Source: an uncultured Lachnospiraceae bacterium
GTDB lineage: Bacteria; Bacillota; Clostridia; Lachnospirales; Lachnospiraceae
Assembly: GCA_910585995.1 (NCBI GenBank)
Contig: CAJUGG010000012.1
Coordinates: 61,976-125,975 of the forward strand
DNA length: 64,000 bases
Direction of reading: 5' to 3'
Positions 32,901-41,497 of this stretch are shown here, in pieces (the first letter of the stretch is position 1; each line of letters begins with the position of its first letter). The position numbers and the translations under genes are program-made. The notes under the pieces are model-generated. The model searched no databases. It had not been told where the DNA came from and was given only the letters and a program-made list of their open reading frames with translations.

Positions 32901-33749
32901 ATGGATCGTGTATCTTGTCTGACCAGCATCCAGAGTAAGATCAAACTTTTAACAGGCTCGGAGAGGAAAGTAGCGGATTATGTGCTGGAAAATTATATGG
33001 AAGTGCTTGACTACACTGTGACGGAGCTGGCGGAGAAGGCAAAGGTCAGTGATGCTACTGTGGTACGTTTTTGCAGAAGTGTAGGGTATAAGGGCTATCA
33101 GGATCTGAAGATCAATCTGGCGCAGGATGCGATAGTGCCCTATAAGCATCTGAATACTTCGTTGGAAAGGGAAGACACTCCTTCGCAGATCGCTAGGAAG
33201 GTGATTCGTTCGGAGATTGAGACGCTGGAGGAGACGATCAATATCTTGAATATGAGGGAGTTAGAGATGGCAGCGCGCGCGATCTGTCAGGCGAAACGGG
33301 TGGTGTTTTTTGGCTCAGGCGGAAGCCTGATGGTGGCGATGGATGCGATGCATAAATTTTTAAAGATTGGGATTCGCTGTACGGTACAGATGGATGTGGA
33401 TGTGCAGGCGATGGAGTCGGCTCTTTTGGAGGAAGGAGATGTGGCGATCGGGATCTCTCATTCGGGAACGAATCGGAATTTGATCGACTGTCTGAGAAAT
33501 GCCAGGGAACATGGGGTAGTGACGATTGGGCTGACGACTTATGGGAAATCACCGATGTTGAAGCAGTGCGATTATGTATTGATGACGTCTACGAAGGAGA
33601 CGGTGTTTAAGTCGGAGTCGGTGACGGCGAGGATTGCGCAGTTGTCAGTGATTGATTCGCTGGTGTCGATTGTATCTTTTTTGGATTATGATAAGGCGTA
33701 TGAGGCGATACAGAGGACGCGGAATGCGACGGCGGGGAGGAAGTATTAA
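32901..33749 (+). CDS. RpiR/MurR-family transcriptional regulator
   Basis: This 282-residue protein has an N-terminal RpiR helix-turn-helix (about 1-75: V-A-D-Y-V-L-E-N, V-T-E-L-A-E-K-A-K-V-S-D-A-T-V-V-R-F-C-R) and a C-terminal SIS sugar-phosphate domain (about 125-255: F-F-G-S-G-G-S and G-I-S-H-S-G-T-N). Such proteins sense phosphosugars and control sugar catabolic operons. The sugar operon starting about 350 bases downstream is the likely target. It may be co-transcribed with the preceding sigma-like gene (21-base gap). Confidence 0.92.
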   Translation: MDRVSCLTSIQSKIKLLTGSERKVADYVLENYMEVLDYTVTELAEKAKVSDATVVRFCRSVGYKGYQDLKINLAQDAIVPYKHLNTSLEREDTPSQIARKVIRSEIETLEETINILNMRELEMAARAICQAKRVVFFGSGGSLMVAMDAMHKFLKIGIRCTVQMDVDVQAMESALLEEGDVAIGISHSGTNRNLIDCLRNAREHGVVTIGLTTYGKSPMLKQCDYVLMTSTKETVFKSESVTARIAQLSVIDSLVSIVSFLDYDKAYEAIQRTRNATAGRKY

Positions 33750-33760
33750 AAGAAGGCGAC

Positions 33761-33790
33761 GGGCCAGCCGCAAAACAGGGCGGCTGGCCC
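33761..33790 (+). terminator. GC-rich hairpin after the RpiR gene
   Basis: GGGCCAGCCG and CGGCTGGCCC form a perfect 10-bp stem around a 10-base loop, 11 bases after the stop. There is no T-run, so it may be a pause or processing hairpin rather than a full terminator. Confidence 0.5.
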
Positions 33791-34096
33791 TGGGGATGTA
33801 GGAGTGGAGGGGTAGGCGATGAGTGATGACAGTAGGCTTGTGGGCCTATTATTTTTTTGCTTTTTATGAAAAAATATTACAGAAAATAGGAATATAATAG
33901 GAATAAATAGAAAAATATTTTTTGATAGTGGGATAATATGGCAAATATAATGGGTGATTTTGGTAGATGAATGGTGGAAGTTTACAAAAATGGAGAATAT
34001 TTTGAAAAAAAATTACAAAAATTAAAATAAATATTGAAAAAATTTTTTAAAAGTGGTATAAGTATTAGTAACAAGGGACAGGAAGGGGATGAGAGC
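33791..34096. other. AT-rich regulatory region of the sugar operon
   Basis: No gene is seen in this stretch. Two direct copies of ATAGGAATA lie close together at about 33884-33906, upstream of a promoter at 33922-33951, and could be regulator-binding sites. The region between the promoter and the first gene is extremely A/T rich. Confidence 0.45.
33922..33951 (+). promoter_or_regulatory. Probable promoter of the sugar operon
   Basis: TTGATA, an 18-base spacer and a perfect TATAAT lie about 150 bases before the first gene of the operon. The two ATAGGAATA repeats just upstream are candidate sites for the RpiR regulator. Confidence 0.65.
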
Positions 34097-35053
34097 TTGG
34101 CGGAGTATTTTACGAGTGTGACTGGAGATGTGGAGATTTCTGAGATGGGGGTTTGTCAGCCGCATGAGCATGTGTATATTGTGGAGACACCGGCACTTAC
34201 GACGAATCCTTTGATACGGATTTGTAATCTGGAGGCATCGATTCGGGAGCTTTGTCTGTATCAGAAGGCGGGCGGGAAGACATTGGTGGATGCGAATCCT
34301 CTGGCGACAGGAAGGGATGCGTTGGCGCTTCGGACGGCTTCCCGGATGAGCGGGGTGCAGATTATTGCGACGACAGGATATCATATCCCTAGTTTTTATC
34401 AGAGCAATCACTGGATCTGGACGATGGGGGAGGAGGAGCTGACAGGGCTTTTTACTTCGGAGTTGACGGAGGGGATGTATCAAGGCGGACATTATGAGCT
34501 GCCGGAGCATCGGACGGATATCCGGGCAGGGCTTGTGAAGGCGATGTTGACAGAGGAGGGAGTGGCTGGCAGGACAGAGGTGCTTCTTCGGGCGGCCGGC
34601 AGGGCTGCAGTGGCTGGCGGAGCTTCTTTGATGCTTCATACGGAGTATGGGAAGGGAGCGCTGGATGCGATACGGCTGCTTCATGAGATTGGGTTGCCTT
34701 CGGAGCGGATCTTGATCTGTCATGTGGATCGTCAGGTGGAGGATTATGGGATTCATGAGGCGATTGCGGATACGGGAGTGTATCTGGAGTATGATACACT
34801 CACACTGTTTGAGTTTCACAATAATATTTCTGAGGTGAAACTGATGCGGCATATGGTAGAACGGGGACATCTGAGACAGTTGTTGATCTCTACAGATCCT
34901 ACAGTGGATCGGTTGAAGTCTTATGGGGGAAATGTGGGGATGGACTATATCCTGACACATTTTATACCGCTGCTTTTGGAATCCGGTTTTACGGAGGATA
35001 TGATCCGTATGATCAACCAGGAAAATCCGGCTAGAGCGCTTCAAAGAGTGTAG
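34097..35053 (+). CDS. Phosphotriesterase-family metal-dependent hydrolase, likely lactonase
   Basis: The start is a TTG preceded by AGGAAGGGG at 9 bases; a TTG at 34034 in the same frame has no site. The 318-residue TIM-barrel protein belongs to the PTE/PHP family: V-T-G-D at the start, P-H-E-H metal ligands (about residue 24), a lysine-containing segment before T-E-x-G-V-A-G-R-T-E, L-H-T-E-Y-G, I-C-H-V-D-R and a final S-T-D-P motif. Relatives hydrolyse sugar lactones or esters. As the first gene of an ABC sugar-uptake operon, hydrolysis of a sugar lactone fits best. The true substrate is unknown. Confidence 0.82.
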   Translation: MAEYFTSVTGDVEISEMGVCQPHEHVYIVETPALTTNPLIRICNLEASIRELCLYQKAGGKTLVDANPLATGRDALALRTASRMSGVQIIATTGYHIPSFYQSNHWIWTMGEEELTGLFTSELTEGMYQGGHYELPEHRTDIRAGLVKAMLTEEGVAGRTEVLLRAAGRAAVAGGASLMLHTEYGKGALDAIRLLHEIGLPSERILICHVDRQVEDYGIHEAIADTGVYLEYDTLTLFEFHNNISEVKLMRHMVERGHLRQLLISTDPTVDRLKSYGGNVGMDYILTHFIPLLLESGFTEDMIRMINQENPARALQRV

Positions 35054-35111
35054 AGTTTCTATGGGTTACTATTGATTAGTTAACATAATATTACTTCAGG
35101 AGGGTAAGAAG

Positions 35112-36326
35112 ATGAAAAACAAAAAGTTATTGGCAGTGTTGGTTGCTATGGCCATGGCGGCTTCTTTAAGTGCTTGTGGCGGCTCTAGTGATTCGGCGGC
35201 GAGCAGCAGTGAGAGTACAGATTCTTCACAGACGCAGGAGGAGACGCAGAGCACAGATACAGGCGCAGATGCTTCGGAAAGCGCTGGTGAAGCGACGGGG
35301 TCGATTGCCCAGTTTGCAGACGGGTGGGGCGATACCAACAATGCGTTTGATCCACTGGCGATCTCAGAGACTTGGACATTTGAGGAGATGAGAGAGAACT
35401 TGGGTGCAGTTCCGACGAGTGATGCTTCATTTGCCATTGCTGGAAATATTCGTACAGAGGACAATGTGTACTGGACGGCTCTAAGAGATGGTTACAAGGA
35501 TATGATTGCGTTTGAAAATGAAAATGGATTAAGCGGTGTGACCATCGATGTGCAGTCTGCGCTAAATGAGGCAGATACGGAAGGACAGCTGGCCGTGATG
35601 AAAGATCAGATCCGAAGCGGAGCCAATGTAATTATGATCTCTCCGATATCCACTTCTAACTGTACAGAGGGTGTGGAAGTGGCACATGAAGATGGGATTC
35701 CTACTATCGCAGTCAACAATGAGTTTAATGGAGCAGATATGTTTGTGGGTCCTAATTCTTATGCTGAAGGTGAGCAGGCTGCAGAGTGGGCAGATGTTAA
35801 TGTGGGTTCTGGAAAGGTAGCGATCATCATGGGGCTGGCAGGAACCGATGTGGTGAAGAATCGTACCAATGGTTTTGTAGAGAAACTGCAGGCGCTTGGT
35901 TCTGAGATCGAGGTTGTGGATCAGCAGAATGCAGACTGGGATCGTGATAAGGCGAAGGACGTATGTGCTACGTTTTTAAAGACATATGATGATCTGAAGA
36001 TTATCTTCTGCAACAATGACGTGATGGCGTTGGGTGCAGTAGAGGCGGTTAAAGAGGCAAACTTAAAATTGAATGAGGATATTTTTGTGATCGGCGCGGA
36101 TGGTACGGATGAGGCGTATGAGTCGATTCATAATAATGAGCTGTCGGCTACGATCTCGATGTTTCCATATTATGAGGGAATGATGGCGAGTGAGGTAACG
36201 ACGAGAGTGATGCTGGGGCAGACGATGCCGAAGGTGATCTGGACCCCGTCGATGGCAGTAGATGCGAAGAACATTGATACGGATGATGCAGAGCTGATTG
36301 GGTGGACGGATCCGACGGTTGAATAG
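35112..36326 (+). CDS. Sugar ABC transporter substrate-binding lipoprotein
   Basis: This 404-residue lipoprotein has a signal peptide ending in the lipobox L-S-A-C (about residue 22), then a Ser/Thr/Gln-rich tether (about 25-60) and a periplasmic-binding-protein fold of the ribose/galactose type (PBP type 1). V-I-M-I-S-P-I-S-T, G-L-A-G-T-D-V-V-K-N-R and F-C-N-N-D-V-M-A-L-G-A are typical blocks. It captures a sugar at the outer face of the membrane for the transporter encoded next. AGGAGGG precedes the ATG. Confidence 0.93.
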   Translation: MKNKKLLAVLVAMAMAASLSACGGSSDSAASSSESTDSSQTQEETQSTDTGADASESAGEATGSIAQFADGWGDTNNAFDPLAISETWTFEEMRENLGAVPTSDASFAIAGNIRTEDNVYWTALRDGYKDMIAFENENGLSGVTIDVQSALNEADTEGQLAVMKDQIRSGANVIMISPISTSNCTEGVEVAHEDGIPTIAVNNEFNGADMFVGPNSYAEGEQAAEWADVNVGSGKVAIIMGLAGTDVVKNRTNGFVEKLQALGSEIEVVDQQNADWDRDKAKDVCATFLKTYDDLKIIFCNNDVMALGAVEAVKEANLKLNEDIFVIGADGTDEAYESIHNNELSATISMFPYYEGMMASEVTTRVMLGQTMPKVIWTPSMAVDAKNIDTDDAELIGWTDPTVE

Positions 36327-36356
36327 TGACGGGAATATTGTGAATAGGCGACAGAG

Positions 36357-36543
36357 ACGTCGTAAAACAGGCGGGCTGGTCTGGTTGAAATGTCTAGATG
36401 GAATGTATCGGACAGTCTGCAAATATGGTTTGTCTCATTTGGACACGTGGGGTGTCCACTTGAGGCGAACCATATTCACAGCCAGTCCGCTCCAATCCAC
36501 ACAGCACTATTTCATCAGGACCAACCCACTTGTTTTGTGACGG
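36357..36543 (+). repeat. Giant intergenic hairpin, shared-core family, copy 1
   Basis: Outer arms at 36357-36391 and 36509-36543 pair along 35 bases with mainly G-U type differences. Inside are the family's conserved parts: TGTATCGGACAGT on the left, CCGCTCCAATCCACACAGC on the right, and a central hairpin TGGACAC/GTGTCCA between CTCA and TGAG. Variable inner arms (AATATGGTTTG and CGAACCATATT) also pair. It lies 30 bases after the binding-protein stop and before the ATPase gene. It may uncouple expression of the abundant binding protein from the other genes. Confidence 0.85.
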
Positions 36544-36661
36544 CCCCCGGGGTTGGGGCGGCAATGTGGCTCCTGAGGGGGATAGAGGGAGGATTCTGAG
36601 GTGCGGTATTTGTTGGTTTTGAGGATGGAGTGGATAGAGAAGAGCAGAGAGGAGTGGTTGT

Positions 36662-38170
36662 TTGGAGCAGGGGTATATTCAGTTTGAGCATATTCGGAAG
36701 GAGTTTCCTGGAGTGGTGGCGTTATCGGATATTTCGTTTTCTGTCAGAAAGGGGGAGGTTCATGCGATTCTGGGGGAGAATGGGGCCGGGAAATCTACTT
36801 TGTTAAATATTTTGCATGGGGTGTATCAGGCTACTTCTGGCAGTGTGTATGTGGATGGAAAGGAGACTGGGTTCCACTCTACTTATGATGCGATTATGCA
36901 GGGGGTTATTAAGGTGCACCAGGAGGTGCAGGTGGTGGAGAATCTGACAGTTGGTCAGAATATTGCGCTAGGATTTGAGATGTCTAAATATGGATTTTTG
37001 GACTATAAGGATGTATATGAGAAATGCGACAGGATCTTGGAGGAGCTGGGGTGTTCGATTCGAAGCCGTGATTCGGTGATGGGGCTTGGAGTGGGGGATC
37101 TGCAGATGATGGCGATTGCCAAGTCTCTTTATTTTAATGCGAATATTATTTCTTTTGATGAGCCTACATCTGCTCTTTCTGTGCCGGAGATTGAGAAATT
37201 GTATGAGATTATCCGGGGACTGAAGGAGAAGGGGATTACGATTATTTTTATTAGTCATAAGTTGGATGAGTTGTTTGAGATCTGTGACCGGGTGACGGTT
37301 TTGCGGGATGGGTGTTGTATTGATACCAAAGAGATGAAGGAGATTACAAAAGAAGATTTGATTCATATGATGGTGGGCCGGGATGTGTCTAGTTATGCGC
37401 AGCGGTTAAGTCCGTTTTGTGTGGATAAGAGTCAGGTGATCTTTGAGGCGAAGAATCTGACGGGGATGACGTTTCGGGATATTTCTTTTCAGGTACATAG
37501 AGGCGAGATCGTGGGGTTTTCGGGGCTTGTGGGTGCCAGGCGTACGGAGGTGATGCGGGCGATCTTCGGAGTAGACCCGTTGTATGCGGGAGAACTTTAT
37601 CTGAATGGAAAGAAAATCGAGATTCGTTCTACAGAGGATGCTATGAAGTATGGGATTGGGCTGATCTCTGAGGACAGAAAGCGGGAGGGATTTATCCCGT
37701 CTATGTCTAATAACAGAAATGTGAATATTCCCAGTATGGGTAAATTTGGAAGGAAGCCTTTGGGGCTTTTGGATGAGAAGGCGATGAAGGAAAATTTTGA
37801 TGCGTATGCGGAATCTGTCAAATTAAATATCCGCAATCCGGAACATCGGACATTAGATCTTTCTGGAGGCAATCAGCAAAAAGTGATCATTGCCAAATGG
37901 CTGGCTACTAATGTAGAGATTTTAATCTTTGACGAACCTACGAAGGGTGTGGATGTGGGAGCAAAGGCGGAGATCTATAAGCTGATGGAAGAGTTTGTGG
38001 CGCAGGGGAAGGGGATTATCATGGTTTCCTCAGAGCTGCCGGAGGTGATCGGGATGAGTGATCAGATTATTGTGATGAGAGAGGGACGTATGAGTGCGAC
38101 TTTGACAGACCGCAGCGAGTTCAGTGAGGTCGGTATCTTATCCCATGCGGTAGCGTCAGGTAATGTATAA
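36662..38170 (+). CDS. Sugar ABC transporter ATP-binding protein (RbsA/MglA type)
   Basis: This 502-residue tandem ATPase starts at a TTG behind GAGGAG. The first domain has Walker A G-E-N-G-A-G-K-S-T and Walker B I-I-S-F-D-E-P-T-S-A. The second has the usual degenerate P-loop (G-L-V-G-A-R-R-T-E-V), the signature L-S-G-G-N-Q-Q-K and I-F-D-E-P-T-K-G-V-D. The first-domain signature is G-V-G-D-L-Q-M, as in many RbsA-like proteins. It would energise uptake with the permease encoded downstream. Confidence 0.93.
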   Translation: MEQGYIQFEHIRKEFPGVVALSDISFSVRKGEVHAILGENGAGKSTLLNILHGVYQATSGSVYVDGKETGFHSTYDAIMQGVIKVHQEVQVVENLTVGQNIALGFEMSKYGFLDYKDVYEKCDRILEELGCSIRSRDSVMGLGVGDLQMMAIAKSLYFNANIISFDEPTSALSVPEIEKLYEIIRGLKEKGITIIFISHKLDELFEICDRVTVLRDGCCIDTKEMKEITKEDLIHMMVGRDVSSYAQRLSPFCVDKSQVIFEAKNLTGMTFRDISFQVHRGEIVGFSGLVGARRTEVMRAIFGVDPLYAGELYLNGKKIEIRSTEDAMKYGIGLISEDRKREGFIPSMSNNRNVNIPSMGKFGRKPLGLLDEKAMKENFDAYAESVKLNIRNPEHRTLDLSGGNQQKVIIAKWLATNVEILIFDEPTKGVDVGAKAEIYKLMEEFVAQGKGIIMVSSELPEVIGMSDQIIVMREGRMSATLTDRSEFSEVGILSHAVASGNV

Positions 38171-38188
38171 AAACAGCAATGGATCAGA

Positions 38189-38251
38189 CAAGCCCAGGGA
38201 GGATTTAATGACGCGAAAGCGGCAGAAAATTCTCCCAGGTACGGGGGCTTG
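38189..38251 (+). repeat. Hairpin between ATPase and permease genes
   Basis: CAAGCCC at 38189-38195 pairs with GGGCTTG at 38245-38251, and GGGAGGATTT pairs with AAAATTCTCCC further in, with a bulge on the 3' side. It begins 18 bases after the ATPase stop. No T-run follows; it may tune relative expression or mRNA stability. Confidence 0.6.
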
Positions 38252-38286
38252 GGAGGGAAGTTGCGGAACTTAATTTAGGAGAAAAG

Positions 38287-39240
38287 ATGAAGAAATTACA
38301 GAGATCTATTACAACTTTATTTGCCTTGTTTTTGATTATTGTGGTGTTTTCGGTCTTAAGTCCCAGATATTTTCAGTATGATAACTTGATCGATATTGTC
38401 AATCAGGGTGTAGTCAATGGATTTTTGGCCTGTGGGATTACAGTGGCGATTATCACGGGCGGGATTGACTTGTCGGTCGGTTCTACGATGGCTGTCGTGA
38501 TTGTGACTTGCGCCAAATTGTCTGCAGCCGGGATATCTGTGGTGCCGACGGTTTTCCTTGGGCTTTTGGTGGGGGCGCTGATCGGATCTATCAATGGATT
38601 TTTGGTGACGAGGATGCACTTGCAGCCGTTTATCGCAACGCTTGGAACTAATCAGATCTTCCGCGGGATTGCCTATGTGGTCAGCGGCGGGCAGCCGGTC
38701 TTAAATATCCAGGGCGCGTACAGGAATGCTTTTCAGTTTCAGATCGTACGGGGCGTGCGTATGAATATGATCTATCTTTTGTTGCTGGCCGTGATCTTTG
38801 CCGTGATCCTGATTAAGAAACGTGCAGGCGTCTATATCTATGCCATAGGTTCGAATGAGGATGCGGCCAGGATGTCGGGAATCAATGTGGAGCGCTATAA
38901 GATGATCGCTTATATCATGTGTTCTATCGGGGCTGCGATGGCGGGTATGGTGACTCTGGCAAGGCTTGGTACAGGAGAGCCTACGGCCGGTGATGGATTT
39001 GAGACCATGGCGATTGCAGCGGCAGCCGTGGGCGGCACGAGCCTGGCCGGAGGTAAGGGTTCGATCTTGGGTACGGTTCTGGGAGCGTTTACCATATCAG
39101 CTCTGAAGATTGGACTGATTGTCATTGGTATGGATACCTTTTATCAGTTTATCGCGATTGGTTTGATTATTATACTGGCTACTTATCTGGATACGCTGCA
39201 GAATCTGCTGTTAAAACTGTTCCAGAAGAAAGCAAACTAG
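38287..39240 (+). CDS. Sugar ABC transporter permease (RbsC type)
   Basis: This 317-residue membrane protein of the branched-chain/ribose permease family has about nine to ten hydrophobic helices. It contains I-T-G-G-I-D-L-S-V-G-S, the family hallmark, then F-I-A-T-L-G-T-N-Q-I-F-R-G, A-I-G-S-N-E-D-A-A-R-M-S-G-I and G-G-T-S-L-A-G-G-K-G-S-I-L-G-T. It is the only permease in the operon and presumably forms a homodimer. Confidence 0.94.
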   Translation: MKKLQRSITTLFALFLIIVVFSVLSPRYFQYDNLIDIVNQGVVNGFLACGITVAIITGGIDLSVGSTMAVVIVTCAKLSAAGISVVPTVFLGLLVGALIGSINGFLVTRMHLQPFIATLGTNQIFRGIAYVVSGGQPVLNIQGAYRNAFQFQIVRGVRMNMIYLLLLAVIFAVILIKKRAGVYIYAIGSNEDAARMSGINVERYKMIAYIMCSIGAAMAGMVTLARLGTGEPTAGDGFETMAIAAAAVGGTSLAGGKGSILGTVLGAFTISALKIGLIVIGMDTFYQFIAIGLIIILATYLDTLQNLLLKLFQKKAN

Positions 39241-39267
39241 AGTTCGGGAAGGGGAGAAGATTTTACA

Positions 39268-40311
39268 ATGAAAATGAAAGCGGTAGTTTTGGAGGGAGCT
39301 AATAAATTTGGACCTCAGATGATTGACAGGCCGGTGATCGGGAATGATGAGATCTTGCTGAAGATGAAAAAGGCGGCGATCTGTGGTACGGATATTCGGA
39401 TTCTGGAAGGAAAAAAGACCAAAGATGTGAGGTATCCGTCGGTGATCGGGCATGAGATGTGCGGCTTGATCGAAGAGGTCGGAAAGGATGTCAAAGGGTA
39501 TGCTGTGGGAGAGAAGGTTTCCATTGCCAATGTGATCCCTTGTGGCTCCTGTGCAAGCTGTCTAAGTGGCCGGGAAAATGCGTGTATGAACCGTACGGCG
39601 ATTGGGTATCAGTATGATGGGGGATTTGAGGAGTATATCCGGATACCAGCAAGTTGTATAGCAGCCGACAATGTGGTGAAACTTCCGGAACATGTCTCTT
39701 TTACGGCGGGAGCGCTGATTGAACCTCTGGCGTGCTGTATCCGCGGGCTGCACAACGCGGGGACTGGTTTTAATGATACGGTGCTTGTGGTGGGCGCAGG
39801 TCCTATTGGGCTGATGCATATTCAGTTGTCTAAGATCGCAGGTGCCAGTAAGGTGATTGTGAGTGAGCCGAATGAGTTCCGCAGAGGGAAGGCAAAGATT
39901 TTAGGGGCAGATGTGATTGTGGATCCGACAAAAGCAGATCTGAAGAAGATTGTGATGGAGGAGACAGGTGGTCTTGGAGTGGATGTAGTCATCGTGGCGA
40001 TTGGGGTGCCGGCGATTGTGCAGCAGAATCTGGAGCTTTGTAAGAAAGGCGGGACGGTGTGCCTGTTTGCGGGATTTGCAGGGACTGGAGAGTCGGTGAT
40101 CAGTGCGAATACGATTCATTATAATGAACTGAATGTGTGCGGATCGACAGCGTATAAGAGAAGTGATTATCTGGCAGCAGCAGAGATGGTGAAGACGGGG
40201 AAGATTAACCTGGATGAGATTGCGACGCATACGTATAAGCTGGATGAATTTGTGGAGGCGTATGAGATGAATAAGAGTGGGGCGGGGCTTAAGATTATGA
40301 TTGAGCCGTGA
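39268..40311 (+). CDS. Zinc-dependent polyol/alcohol dehydrogenase
   Basis: This 347-residue medium-chain dehydrogenase resembles sorbitol/threonine dehydrogenases. The catalytic zinc site is C-G-T-D-I-R (about residue 37) with G-H-E-M-C-G. The structural zinc loop has four cysteines in C-G-S-C-A-S-C and N-A-C. The Rossmann motif is V-V-G-A-G-P-I-G-L-M. It would oxidise a sugar or polyol with NAD(P). It lies between the permease and aldolase genes, so oxidation before phosphorylation and cleavage is plausible. The exact substrate is unknown. Confidence 0.9.
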   Translation: MKMKAVVLEGANKFGPQMIDRPVIGNDEILLKMKKAAICGTDIRILEGKKTKDVRYPSVIGHEMCGLIEEVGKDVKGYAVGEKVSIANVIPCGSCASCLSGRENACMNRTAIGYQYDGGFEEYIRIPASCIAADNVVKLPEHVSFTAGALIEPLACCIRGLHNAGTGFNDTVLVVGAGPIGLMHIQLSKIAGASKVIVSEPNEFRRGKAKILGADVIVDPTKADLKKIVMEETGGLGVDVVIVAIGVPAIVQQNLELCKKGGTVCLFAGFAGTGESVISANTIHYNELNVCGSTAYKRSDYLAAAEMVKTGKINLDEIATHTYKLDEFVEAYEMNKSGAGLKIMIEP

Positions 40312-40319
40312 GAAGTGAC

Positions 40320-40514
40320 GGGTCTGCCGCAGGCATCGGCAGTCTCGAACCTACAGGTGTTCCTTTCAGACCCCGCTCGCGCTTAGTGAGCGCCTGTAGC
40401 GGTACTAAACTCGCGACTGCGCGTTCCGCTTGCGCTCGTTAAGTGCCGACGACGCTCAATGGGTCTTACAGGAACACCTGTAGGTCCAAGCCTGCCGATA
40501 CCTGCGGCAGACCC
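40320..40514 (+). repeat. Very long hairpin between dehydrogenase and aldolase genes
   Basis: Arms at 40320-40373 and 40461-40514 are 54 bases each and match in about 48 positions as complements, both bounded by GGGTCT/AGACCC. The 87-base loop folds further (CGCTC/GAGCG and others). It starts 9 bases after the dehydrogenase stop and fills most of the 302-base gap to the aldolase gene. It differs in sequence from the three shared-core hairpins. Confidence 0.85.
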
Positions 40515-40613
40515 TGGGCTTGTCAGGTGTAGGTGCACAAGAGCGATCTTAGGCTTGTATATGGAAAAGAGATTTGAGTTAAATAAAATATTTTATAAAA
40601 GGAGAAATAAGTT

Positions 40614-41456
40614 ATGGCAATGTTGGGTAAAGAGGTTCGGATGAGCAGATTGGTGAACAAGAAGAGTAATAAGATGATGGCGATTACGGTGGATCATGCG
40701 ATTTCGAGAGGGATTGCGCCGATGACGGGGCTGCATGGGATTCAGGATACGATTGATAAGATTATTCTGGGGAGACCGGATGCGATGACGATGACGAAGG
40801 GGATTGCGGAGCATTGTATGTGGCAGCATGCGGGGAAAGTGTCGATTCTTTTGAAGGCTTCTAATTATTCGCCGGTGGCGCCTACGAAGGATACGATCTT
40901 TGGTAGTGTGGATGAGGCGATTCGGATGGGAGCGGATGCGATCTCGATGGGGGCTATGACGTTGGGGGATTTTCAGGGAGAGCAGTTTGAGGTGATTGGA
41001 AAGTTCTCGGAGGAGTGTATGGCGAAGGGGATGCCGCTGATTGGGCATGTGTATCCGAAGGGGGAGAGTGTGCCGGCGGATCAGAGGACTTCCTGGGAAA
41101 ATATTGCTTATTGTGTGAGAAGTGCCTGTGAATTGGGTATGGATATTGTGAAGACGACGTATACGGGCGATCCAGATTCGATGGCGAAGGTGGTGTCTTG
41201 TGTGCCTTCTACGTTTCGTGTGGTGATCCAGGGCGGGGATGCGTGCAAGACGCTGGATGATTATCTGGTGATGACAAGAGAGGCGATGGACTGCGGCGTG
41301 GGCGGCGTGACTATGGGCAGGTTTGTGTGGGATTATAAGGATGTGACGGCGCTTGTGATTGCACTTCGTTATATTATTCACGAAGGGTATAGTGTGAAGG
41401 AGGCGAAGGAGCTTTTAGAGCAGTTGGAACAGGATAAGAATTACGACCAGTTTTAG
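40614..41456 (+). CDS. Class I aldolase of the DhnA/LsrF family
   Basis: This 280-residue TIM-barrel protein belongs to the DhnA-type fructose-bisphosphate aldolase/LsrF family. A-I-T-V-D-H-A is the early family block, and D-I-V-K-T-T-Y-T-G-D (about residue 180) holds the likely Schiff-base lysine. V-I-Q-G-G-D and G-V-T-M-G-R-F-V form the phosphate-binding end. It would cleave (or, like LsrF, process by another carbon-bond reaction) the phosphorylated sugar made by the kinase next door. An AAAGGAG site precedes the ATG. Confidence 0.88.
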   Translation: MAMLGKEVRMSRLVNKKSNKMMAITVDHAISRGIAPMTGLHGIQDTIDKIILGRPDAMTMTKGIAEHCMWQHAGKVSILLKASNYSPVAPTKDTIFGSVDEAIRMGADAISMGAMTLGDFQGEQFEVIGKFSEECMAKGMPLIGHVYPKGESVPADQRTSWENIAYCVRSACELGMDIVKTTYTGDPDSMAKVVSCVPSTFRVVIQGGDACKTLDDYLVMTREAMDCGVGGVTMGRFVWDYKDVTALVIALRYIIHEGYSVKEAKELLEQLEQDKNYDQF

Positions 41457-41497
41457 GATGTTGTCCGATCAGGACACGGGAAAGAGGGGAGATTGGA

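Noticed and set aside
34022..35044. A 340-codon open frame antisense to the PTE-family hydrolase
   Set aside because: It mirrors the hydrolase gene, has no good ribosome-binding site and encodes an Arg/His-rich shadow.
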